From: Clostridiales bacterium UBA7044
GTDB taxonomy: Bacteria > Bacillota > Clostridia > Oscillospirales > Oscillospiraceae
Length of the DNA stretch: 12,633 bases
Direction of reading: 5' to 3'
NCBI GenBank assembly: GCA_002493965.1
Contig: DLAP01000084.1
Location: 1-12,633, forward strand
The position numbers and the translations under genes are program-made. Below the pieces are notes generated by a model. That model was not told the DNA's origin and searched no databases. It saw only the letters and a program-made list of their open reading frames with translations. Positions 7,739 to 12,633 of this stretch are shown piece by piece (within the stretch, counting starts at the first letter, position 1; each line of letters begins with the position of its first letter).

Positions 7739-7938
7739 AGGCCTCCCTCCCACTGAGAAGCACAGAATCCATTGCCTGCGGCTGAGCGCCGGATCTTTTG
7801 CCCCATCCGCCCAGCTTTCAAAATGGGAAATTCACTCAGCATTCCTCCATTTTGAATGGTTTTGGCTGGATCAAAATCTCTCGTTCTCAGCTCTTGCCAA
7901 CGGAATCCGTGTTTCTCTGTTTTTTCCCATCCTACCAT
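7735..7938 (-). CDS. Small unknown ORF in front of terS (67 aa)
   Basis: The ATG at 7938 has GGAGG at 7943-7947 with 4 bases spacing, and the stop overlaps the terS start as GTGA. These two signals suggest it is translated and coupled to the terminase genes. The protein (MVGWEKTEKHGFRWQELRTR ... ending NGFCASQWEGGL) is basic and has two tryptophans near the ends. It has no motif I recognise and resembles no family I know. It could be the first gene of the packaging operon or a decayed remnant kept because it carries the terS ribosome binding site. The frame remains open upstream to 8007, but there is no start signal there. Confidence 0.4.
   Translation of the reverse strand: MVGWEKTEKHGFRWQELRTRDFDPAKTIQNGGMLSEFPILKAGRMGQKIRRSAAGNGFCASQWEGGL
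7736..7750 (-). promoter_or_regulatory. Ribosome binding site and GTGA stop/start overlap deciding the terS start
   Basis: On the minus strand GGAGGGAGG, CCT and then GTGA follow one another. The GTG is the start of the terminase small subunit and the overlapping TGA (7735-7737) is the stop of the 67-aa ORF upstream. Spacing from the first GGAGG is 7 bases. This supports translational coupling. Confidence 0.6.
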
Positions 7939-7988
7939 GAATCCTCCCTGTCGGGTAAGGCCCCCCTCCGCTGCGGGAAAAGGGCATA

Positions 7989-8032
7989 AAAAAGGGGACT
8001 GTCTCACAAATGCAGTGAGGCAGCCCCTTTTT
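7989..8032. terminator. Long bidirectional-looking terminator hairpin
   Basis: AAAAAGGGG..CTG.CTCAC (7989-8007) pairs with GTGAG.CAG.CCCCTTTTT (8015-8032) around a 7-base loop, with one bulge and one weak pair. T tracts follow on both strands. It lies behind the toxin cassettes and in front of the terminase operon on the minus strand. The GGGGCTG.CTCAC arm also resembles ends of some insertion sequences and small inverted-repeat elements, so an element remnant is a possible alternative. The 200 bases between 7939 and 8137 hold only this hairpin and the one at 8074-8101. Confidence 0.7.
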
Positions 8033-8073
8033 CAATCAGTCCATTTCCGGATCTATCTCCGGGTTGCGCCAGG

Positions 8074-8101
8074 AAAAAGCGGCCTGCCGAAGCAGACCGC
8101 T
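8074..8101 (-). terminator. Terminator hairpin, repeat copy R2, behind the lone 144-aa gene
   Basis: AGCGGTCTGC, loop TTCG, GCAGGCCGCT and then TTTTT on the minus strand (stem arms 8078-8087 and 8092-8101). It forms a standard Rho-independent terminator about 40 bases behind the stop at 8138. Its sequence is nearly the same as the hairpin at 10090-10117. The similarity continues beyond the hairpin on the + strand into ACCTTATTCCATTCGT (to about 8120). Confidence 0.82.
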
Positions 8102-8137
8102 ATCACCTTATTCCATTCGTGCCCCTATGGGTTCGCC

Positions 8138-8572
8138 TTAGTCGATCTTTTCCAACTCCTCGGCGCTGTAAAGGATCTCGCACTCATCTTTCCGGATAAC
8201 CTTTCTATGACCTTCCACGTCATACCTTACTTCCCCATTCATTCGGAAAAAGACATCCTTAATTTTCTCAATTGCACCTGTTTCCTTAATCCGCACCATG
8301 TCATGAACTTGGAATCTGTATGTTTCACCTGTCCACGCATTTTTCCCGAAATAGGGAAGTATGTTAAAGTCAGAACGAATATCCACACCATCCAGTGCCT
8401 CACTCCATACTTCTATTTTGCCCTTAGGATGGTGATAAATCTGAATGAGCGTCCCATCCATATCCTCCAAAAGTTTCTCCACCTGCAGGTCGGGTATGCG
8501 CTTTTCCAGTGCTCGACATTGCTTGTGAAAAATCTCATCGTCCGGAAAGTTGGTAATTACATAGCAGCACAT
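8138..8572 (-). CDS. Lone small protein, candidate orphan immunity protein (144 aa)
   Basis: The start at 8572 is chosen because GGAGGGATAAT lies directly upstream of this ATG; the frame is open to 8605 without such a signal. The protein begins MCCYVITNFPDDEIFHKQCR, has DGTLIQIYHHPKGKIEVWSE in the middle, and ends with a probable small beta-barrel: YRFQVHDMVRIKETGAIEKI, then FFRMNGEVRYDVEGHRKVI, then CEILYSAEELEKID. This pattern (a basic 'V.D.VRIK.TG' strand, then 'GEVRY.V') resembles SH3-like folds. It follows the metallopeptidase cassette, but is separated from it by 116 bases with a degenerate repeat copy, and it ends at terminator R2. I suggest it is an immunity gene left from a third cassette whose toxin part is gone. 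A regulatory or accessory protein is possible too; the family is not recognised. Confidence 0.72.
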   Translation of the reverse strand: MCCYVITNFPDDEIFHKQCRALEKRIPDLQVEKLLEDMDGTLIQIYHHPKGKIEVWSEALDGVDIRSDFNILPYFGKNAWTGETYRFQVHDMVRIKETGAIEKIKDVFFRMNGEVRYDVEGHRKVIRKDECEILYSAEELEKID

Positions 8573-8650
8573 ATTATCCCTCCAACCAATACCGGTTGCC
8601 GGCAATGAATAGATTTATTTCATTGAGTTCTTGACGAGATGCAGTTTGCA

Positions 8651-8683
8651 GCAGGCCGCTTTGTTTTATTTGTAGCGCTATAG
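8651..8683 (-). repeat. Degenerate third copy (R3) of the cassette-end repeat
   Basis: On the + strand GCAGGCCGCTTTG then TTTTATTT and GTAGCGCTATAG line up with GCAGACCGCTTTC, CTTATTT and GTAGCTCTACAG of the copy at 10108-10145, allowing one short gap. The left arm of the hairpin is lost or strongly changed, so it would no longer terminate well. It sits in the 116-base gap between the 63-aa and 144-aa genes, exactly where a cassette boundary would be expected. Confidence 0.4.
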
Positions 8684-8688
8684 GGGCG

Positions 8689-8880
8689 TCACCAATCCAG
8701 ACCTGCTTCCTCCAGCTTCCTTCTCCGCTCATTCTCACGTTCGTATTCTTCTATTTGGTCGAGATATCTTTCATAGCTTTCTTTTGCTTCTATTGGTGCA
8801 TCGCCCCTTACAACAGGAATACCATTTCGGATTTCCCACCATTTACGATTACTTTGCCAATAAAAATCCATTTTTCTCAT
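8689..8880 (-). CDS. Small protein coupled to the metallopeptidase toxin tail, candidate immunity protein (63 aa)
   Basis: The ATG at 8880 overlaps the toxin stop as ATGA, and GGAGGT lies 6 bases upstream, inside the last toxin codons. The protein is short, aromatic at the front (DFYWQSNRKWWEIRNG), then VVRGDAPIEAKESYERYLDQ and a charged helix EEYERENERRRKLEEAG. No known domain is recognised. Its strict coupling to the toxin-like frame is the usual arrangement of immunity genes in contact-dependent and Rhs-type systems. Alternatively it could be a chaperone. It lies in visibly AT-richer DNA than the structural genes. Having its own ribosome binding site, it could be made even if the toxin frame is silent, provided it is transcribed. 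Confidence 0.72.
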   Translation of the reverse strand: MRKMDFYWQSNRKWWEIRNGIPVVRGDAPIEAKESYERYLDQIEEYERENERRRKLEEAGLDW

Positions 8881-10088
8881 GCGAAGACCTCCTCTAATAA
8901 ACGTATAAACTCGGTTGTAAAGTCACTTGGGCAATTATTATGCTTTACCAAAATTTCTGGAATAATTTCCGTATACTTTTTTTGATTAAAATAAGCTCTA
9001 TTTTTACGATTTTCAACGTAAGAAATAGAATACGGCGAAATATTTTCCCTAAGAAAATCAATGATTTCATCCATACTTGTATCAATCTTGGTTATATTAT
9101 AGTATGCTTTTTGGGCGATTTCAAGTCCTCTATTTCCTTTCGCATTTGCTATTATATGCCCGTATTCATGTACTACAATATCCTCAAGTTTTGATACCGC
9201 AAACATTCCACCTGACCGAATATTATGTTCCGTGATTGTTCTGTTCCTGAGAACCTTGGCATTCAATGTGATATGCTCATTATAGGTCGATGCGAAATCC
9301 TCAGCAGGAATAGACTGGCTTATACTCAAAATCACCTTTTTCCCAACAGGAAATTTGCTTCTAACATCACTCAAGGCATCTATTTCTGCCTTTAACAATG
9401 TTGGATCTCCGTCAAACTGTTTCAATTCTGGGATCATAACTCCCTTTTCTGCGGCATATGAAATCAGTGCTCCTTTTTCTCCCTTACTTACCTGCTGTGA
9501 GGATGTGCTTGACCAATCATTCTCTTTATCAGTGGCCTCTGCCATCCGTGCAGGATCCTGTTCTGCATATGAAACCTGTTCCTCCTGCGTTTGCTCCAAT
9601 GCATTATAATCGCCTATTTCTCCAGGCCCATAGCCCCATGCCTCCTGCTCCTGACCGACATCCCGGCTAATGACATCCGCGATTCCGTGTTCAATGACCC
9701 GATCCGTTGCCTCCTGCCAAAGGTTCTCGCTGGCCGATTTCCATGCGGCTTCTTTCGAATCCTGTTTCAGCATTTCAATAGCTACCGTTCGTTGAAAAGC
9801 CGGGTCCTGCTGATAAGCGGAAGCCTCCGCCGCTACGATGCCAAGAAGATTCAATTCCCCACGGGTCATACGAATACCATTCTGTGTCATTGCGTTATGG
9901 ATTAGGCTTACCACCTTGTTCGGATCGCCACCTATGTTATACAGCAGTGGGCCCATAGGAACTTGCCTGCCTACGAACTTCATTGTAACTTCCGATGTTG
10001 CCCGTATCAGCGCCTGGTCGTAACTAGCCCCGCCTTTCAAGGCTTCCTGAAAACTCTGTGCATAGTTTTGCGGATTGTACCGCACCAA
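8877..10088 (-). CDS. Orphan polymorphic-toxin tail: pre-toxin segment fused to a zinc metallopeptidase (403 aa, no normal start)
   Basis: Residues 4-141 repeat the pre-toxin region of the large polyvalent protein (SFQEALKGGASYDQALIRAT, MGPLLYNIGGDPNK, GELNLLGIVAAEASAYQQDP and so on). A short linker with QEAWGYGPGEIGD follows, also paralleled in the other protein. After residue 200 it is unrelated and ends in a metallopeptidase domain: VVHEYGH at 305-311 gives the HExxH zinc motif, and E374 in YTEIIPEI is the likely third ligand. The frame is open from 10127, but has no ATG before residue 36; 10088 is a TTG and 10085 a GTG, neither with a ribosome binding site, and the terminator at 10090-10117 abuts it. 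So it is probably a silent cassette, not a separately translated gene. The last third is AT-rich. The phage polyvalent proteins and CDI/Rhs toxins are known to carry such exchangeable C-terminal enzymes; substrate unknown. Confidence 0.8.
   Translation of the reverse strand: MVRYNPQNYAQSFQEALKGGASYDQALIRATSEVTMKFVGRQVPMGPLLYNIGGDPNKVVSLIHNAMTQNGIRMTRGELNLLGIVAAEASAYQQDPAFQRTVAIEMLKQDSKEAAWKSASENLWQEATDRVIEHGIADVISRDVGQEQEAWGYGPGEIGDYNALEQTQEEQVSYAEQDPARMAEATDKENDWSSTSSQQVSKGEKGALISYAAEKGVMIPELKQFDGDPTLLKAEIDALSDVRSKFPVGKKVILSISQSIPAEDFASTYNEHITLNAKVLRNRTITEHNIRSGGMFAVSKLEDIVVHEYGHIIANAKGNRGLEIAQKAYYNITKIDTSMDEIIDFLRENISPYSISYVENRKNRAYFNQKKYTEIIPEILVKHNNCPSDFTTEFIRLLEEVFA
8881..8895 (-). promoter_or_regulatory. 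Ribosome binding site for the 63-aa gene inside the toxin 3' end
   Basis: AGAGGAGGTCTTCGC directly precedes the ATG on the minus strand, with GGAGGT at 6 bases spacing. It is placed in the last codons of the metallopeptidase frame (EEVFA), so toxin and small gene form one translational unit. Confidence 0.65.
9674..10036 (-). repeat. Pre-toxin DNA repeat, copy 2 (in the orphan cassette)
   Basis: Aligns without gaps with 11951-12313 at a constant offset of 2277 bases. The run 9748-9869 is identical over 122 bases and 9674-9723 over 50 bases. By eye about ten differences fall in the first 280 bases; the divergence rises toward 10036. The tract encodes the segment from GASYDQALIRAT to VIEHGIAD. 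Confidence 0.92.
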
Positions 10089-10089
10089 G

Positions 10090-10117
10090 AAAAAGCGGCC
10101 TGCCGTAGCAGACCGCT
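10090..10117 (-). terminator. Terminator hairpin, repeat copy R1, behind the first toxin/immunity set
   Basis: On the minus strand AGCGGTCTGC, loop TACG, GCAGGCCGCT and TTTTT (stem arms 10094-10103 and 10108-10117, one weak pair). It is directly followed by the first codons of the orphan cassette, so it separates that cassette from upstream transcription. Nearly the same hairpin stands at 8074-8101. Confidence 0.85.
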
Positions 10118-10155
10118 TTCCCTTATTTCATTCGTAGCTCTACAGAGCATTCTCC

Positions 10156-10178
10156 AAAAAGGCTATCCGCTTATAGCC
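10156..10178 (-). terminator. Second terminator hairpin in tandem
   Basis: GGCTAT at 10161-10166 pairs with ATAGCC at 10173-10178, and on the minus strand the stem is followed by TTTTT (10156-10160). With the hairpin at 10090-10117 it makes a tandem terminator between the 91-aa gene and the orphan cassette. The 160 bases between 10088 and 10247 show no other feature. Confidence 0.65.
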
Positions 10179-10247
10179 TAGCCGTGCCTTAAAAAGAAAA
10201 TGCGCCTATACTTGCTCAGCAAATTCACTGGATCGATTAGCGGCAAG

Positions 10248-10523
10248 TCACTTCTCTTCCTCTTCCTCCTTAAGATCCTCCGGATAGATAAGCTTACGCT
10301 TTTTCGGGCGAATAAGCTTAAACGTTTCCGGATCACGCTTCAGCGGACTATCGTCCCAGATGAACTCTGTGTCAGGTGGGTAATCATCAAATGATACATC
10401 TTCCGGGACTTGATCAAAATATATTTTCATTTCTTGATAAGGTACAATATTTCTCCTTACAGGTTCCCATGAATCAAATTTAAATGACAGTCCATAGCGC
10501 CGGGCAAACTCACGCGTATCCAC
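10248..10523 (-). CDS. Small acidic-tailed protein, candidate second immunity/accessory protein (91 aa)
   Basis: The frame starts with a GTG at 10523; a stop codon lies directly in front of it, so this is the first possible start, 4 bases behind the stop of the 58-aa gene. The ribosome binding site is weak, so coupled re-initiation is likely. The protein (MDTREFARRYGLSFKFDSWE and so on) contains many aromatic and acidic residues (FDDYPPDTEFIWDDS), then a basic patch RPKKRKL, and ends in EDLKEEEEEK. I do not recognise the family. Its place as the last gene before the tandem terminator and behind a two-enzyme toxin tail suggests that it protects against one of the two toxin domains. A later Met at residue 32 is possible but unlikely. 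Confidence 0.65.
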   Translation of the reverse strand: MDTREFARRYGLSFKFDSWEPVRRNIVPYQEMKIYFDQVPEDVSFDDYPPDTEFIWDDSPLKRDPETFKLIRPKKRKLIYPEDLKEEEEEK

Positions 10524-10527
10524 CTAT

Positions 10528-10704
10528 TTACTCAACAATCTCGAATAGTTGAGGCGGATAGAGATAGTCTTCGCCGCTGTCATCTATGATACGATACCAA
10601 TCTTTTTCAATGGAAAGGACTGTGTAAATCTTATCATGGGTGAGCATTAAAAAAGACGTTTCTCCAAGCCAACGGACCTTCATTCCTACATAAGGATTAG
10701 CCAT
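10528..10704 (-). CDS. Small SH3-like protein, candidate immunity protein for the toxin tail (58 aa)
   Basis: The start at 10704 gives MANPYVGMKVRWLGETSFLM, with GGAGGT about 10 bases upstream; the frame is open to 10782, but that part lies in the toxin gene. A nearer ATG behind the ribosome binding site is out of frame. The product has five short strands with HDKIYTVLSIEKDWYRIIDD and SGEDYLYPPQLFEIVE, a pattern that I associate with small SH3-like proteins found behind toxin genes in Firmicutes. It begins 17 bases after the toxin stop. Role as immunity protein is inferred from position and size; binding partner unknown. Confidence 0.75.
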   Translation of the reverse strand: MANPYVGMKVRWLGETSFLMLTHDKIYTVLSIEKDWYRIIDDSGEDYLYPPQLFEIVE

Positions 10705-10721
10705 AGCATTGTAACCTCCTT

Positions 10722-12633
10722 TCATTCGATCCATTTTTTCACTTTGAACTTGTGTTTTCCTGCCGATTCCTCTTGAAACCAATGCACCTCAGCATCTCTT
10801 TCTTCGCCAAAGAAATCTAATGTCCCAATGCCTTTGCAATGTTGCCAGTTAGATGGTTTATCTGTGGGGTATTCTCTCGTCAAGCCCTCAATCACTTCCG
10901 GACGAAGCGGTTTTACGCCACCTTTGCCGGCGAATATCTTGGGATTGCGAATATGAGATCCTTCGACAAAAAGAAAGTATTCACCAGATTCAGGGTCATA
11001 GATTCGATAGTTCTTAGCTTTGGCACTAAGGCTTTTGCCGATGATCAAGTCTCCCTGTTTTGTATTATCGGCTTCTACATTTCCATCAACTAACCAACCC
11101 TTTATGGGGTTGGAACTATCCTCATCAGCTGTAGGCATTGCCTTGCTCTGCTGCTTCTTCTCACCCTCCGAACCGAAATATGTAATCTCCGACTGAATAA
11201 TCTGTGCATCTTCAAAGGCTATATAGGACTGCCCGGCCCCTTCAACGGCATTGGGATAGGCGATTCCATCATATCCTTTGCTTCTGAGCATTTCACGTAG
11301 CCGTGCCGCCATCGGGGAATCATAGCTATCCTCCATCTCACGCAATTTTGCCAGTTCAAAATACTCCGAATCGGTAAGAATGCCTTCGCCATAAAGGTAT
11401 CCCGCTGCCACCGGGGCATCCCAGCACATGATATCCTCATTGGCCTGAAATGGGTTCTGAATGTTTAGGTACACCCGGAAAGTTCGCCCCTGGGTATATT
11501 GCATCGAATTACGTCTGCTTCTCGCCTGTTCCTCCGTGCCAAAATGGAATCCCACATCTCCTTTTTTGAACACAGTGAACCCCATATCTCCTGTGGAATG
11601 ATACAACGCAATTGGCGCACCATTCGCATCCGTAATGGCTGTGCCCTGGAGCCGCACCATCTGTTCCCGGCTTATTCCTCGCCCTTCACTATCTCGAACC
11701 GAAACATCTCCTCCAGCTGTTCCCGAGGAATTTTCTTTGACATACGTTCGATCAGTTCTTCGCGTTTCTGTAGAATCTCTGGAAGCTTGCTCTCCGGAGC
11801 TACCCTGTATGAGTTCGGAAATTTGATCGTTACCCATTTCTCCTGGTCCATGTTCCCATACCTCCTGATTATTTTCTTTATCATACTTCGAAACTGCCTC
11901 GGTGTCAATTGCTTCCGCCGGTTGTTTTCGGTCCATATCCTGGACAATAGCATCCGCGATTCCGTGTTCAATGACCCGATCCGTTGCCTCCTGCCAAAGG
12001 CTCTCGCTGGCCGATGTCCACGCAGCTTCTTTCGAATCCTGTTTCAGCATTTCAATAGCTACCGTTCGTTGAAAAGCCGGGTCCTGCTGATAAGCGGAAG
12101 CCTCCGCCGCTACGATGCCAAGAAGATTCAATTCCCCACGGGTCATGCGAATACCATTCTGTGTCATTGCGTTATGGATTAGACTTACCGCCTTGTTCGG
12201 ATCGCCACCTATGTTATACAGAAGTGTGCCCATGGGAATCTGATTGCCTACGATCCGCATGGTGCTGTCCGATGTCGCCCGTATTAGCGCCTGGTCATAG
12301 CTCGCCCCGCTTTTCATGGCCTCCTGGAAGCTTCTCCAAAAGCCCCGTGGATTCGCCCGGGCCAGGCCCGCCGACCCAGATAACCCTGCCTGGTCCATCG
12401 CCTCCATGGCATTCAGATCACCCTGTTTCGCATACTCCGCCGCGTTGCGCCAGCTGTTTTTTTCGGCATTTTCAGTCTCATTCGCCTGTTGGTCCCCAAC
12501 AGCCTGGGCCTGAATGGCCTGCTCGTTGGCATTCACAAGGTCCCACACCTGCACGCCGGTCAAGTCCTTGCCCTTGTCCAGTCGCTTCTTCGCGTCCTGT
12601 ACTGCCTGGGAATCCGGGGCAACTTCCAGGCCC
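10722..12633 (-). CDS. Large polyvalent phage protein with ADP-ribosyltransferase and C-terminal toxin-like module (partial, N-terminus outside window)
   Basis: The frame is open to the right edge (636 complete codons visible; the TTG at 12563 is not a real start), so the N-terminus is missing. In order: a Gln/Ala-rich helical part; the pre-toxin segment GFWRSFQEAMKSGASYDQAL to VIEHGIADAI (12356-11943); a variable polar linker; then an ADP-ribosyltransferase-like domain at about 11654-11181 with ITDANGAPIALYHSTGDMGF, GFHFGTEEQA, FRVYLNIQNPF, KGYDGIAYPN and SYIAFEDAQIIQS. This set is typical of the ART domain in phage polyvalent proteins; the H of LYHST is the NAD-site residue. After a second linker a module of about 110 residues (11051-10725) has GSHIRNPKIFAGKGG, NWQHCKGIGTLDFFGEERDA, EVHWFQEES and KHKFKVKKW. 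I cannot name it with certainty; a small nuclease of the Barnase/EndoU/RelE-like group is possible. Two small genes follow. Such proteins are thought to enter the host with phage DNA or act late. Confidence 0.88.
   Translation of the reverse strand, partial: GLEVAPDSQAVQDAKKRLDKGKDLTGVQVWDLVNANEQAIQAQAVGDQQANETENAEKNSWRNAAEYAKQGDLNAMEAMDQAGLSGSAGLARANPRGFWRSFQEAMKSGASYDQALIRATSDSTMRIVGNQIPMGTLLYNIGGDPNKAVSLIHNAMTQNGIRMTRGELNLLGIVAAEASAYQQDPAFQRTVAIEMLKQDSKEAAWTSASESLWQEATDRVIEHGIADAIVQDMDRKQPAEAIDTEAVSKYDKENNQEVWEHGPGEMGNDQISELIQGSSGEQASRDSTETRRTDRTYVKENSSGTAGGDVSVRDSEGRGISREQMVRLQGTAITDANGAPIALYHSTGDMGFTVFKKGDVGFHFGTEEQARSRRNSMQYTQGRTFRVYLNIQNPFQANEDIMCWDAPVAAGYLYGEGILTDSEYFELAKLREMEDSYDSPMAARLREMLRSKGYDGIAYPNAVEGAGQSYIAFEDAQIIQSEITYFGSEGEKKQQSKAMPTADEDSSNPIKGWLVDGNVEADNTKQGDLIIGKSLSAKAKNYRIYDPESGEYFLFVEGSHIRNPKIFAGKGGVKPLRPEVIEGLTREYPTDKPSNWQHCKGIGTLDFFGEERDAEVHWFQEESAGKHKFKVKKWIE
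11951..12313 (-). repeat. Pre-toxin DNA repeat, copy 1 (in the full-length toxin gene)
   Basis: Partner of 9674-10036; the identical 122-base run is at 12025-12146. Both copies lie in the same strand orientation, so recombination between them would delete the ART and C-terminal module with both small genes and the tandem terminator, and join the metallopeptidase tail in frame. Confidence 0.92.

Noticed and set aside
8033..8072. Possible start of a further decayed cassette (a Leu-Ala-rich frame behind terminator R2, like LARANP)
   Set aside because: Only a few residues agree, and the frame runs into the hairpin at 7989-8032; too little to support.
9591..9905. Paired + strand frames at 9591-9905 and 11499-12182 with a common C-terminal part
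   Set aside because: Their likeness is only the antisense reading of the duplicated pre-toxin DNA.

Overview
The window reads as part of a tailed-phage genome, most likely a prophage or phage of a gut Clostridia host (Oscillospiraceae-like). Evidence for this: a GC-rich structural block, strong GGAGG ribosome binding sites, and between two structural genes a cluster of palindromes that matches, from memory, a dispersed repeat of that bacterial group. Every gene I accept lies on the minus strand, so the biological order runs from the right edge to the left edge.

Right part, from the window edge down to 8068: a polymorphic-toxin locus. It starts with the C-terminal part of a large polyvalent protein (N-terminus outside the window). 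That protein has a helical pre-toxin region, an ADP-ribosyltransferase-like domain of the phage polyvalent type, and a separate C-terminal module of about 110 residues. Two small genes follow (58 and 91 aa, candidate immunity or accessory proteins), then two terminator hairpins. Directly behind the second terminator lies a second copy of the pre-toxin region with no ATG start and no Shine-Dalgarno site, fused to a different toxin domain: a zinc metallopeptidase with an HEYGH motif. A 63-aa gene overlaps its stop codon. After that come a lone 144-aa gene and a second copy of the terminator hairpin. This is the layout of orphan toxin/immunity cassettes known from CDI and Rhs loci, here in a phage setting next to the terminase genes. 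The two pre-toxin copies share a 122-bp identical tract that could serve recombination.

Middle and left part, 7938 to 1: a compact head and tail-neck operon. The order is a small unknown ORF, terminase small subunit, terminase large subunit, P22-like portal, scaffold, N4-gp56-type major capsid protein, a 67-aa protein, a probable tail/neck adaptor, and the start of a large probable tail-nozzle protein that runs off the left edge. Genes overlap or sit a few bases apart, except for the palindrome-rich gap behind the capsid gene and a strong GC hairpin behind the 67-aa gene. The portal and capsid types, and the adaptor-then-nozzle order, suggest a short-tailed (podovirus-like) particle.

Working model: the structural genes package DNA and build the head and neck. 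The polyvalent toxin is probably a virion-carried or late effector whose tip can be exchanged by recombination with the silent metallopeptidase cassette. The small genes behind each toxin end would protect the producing cell. I recognised no confident promoter, tRNA, CRISPR array, integrase or attachment site.
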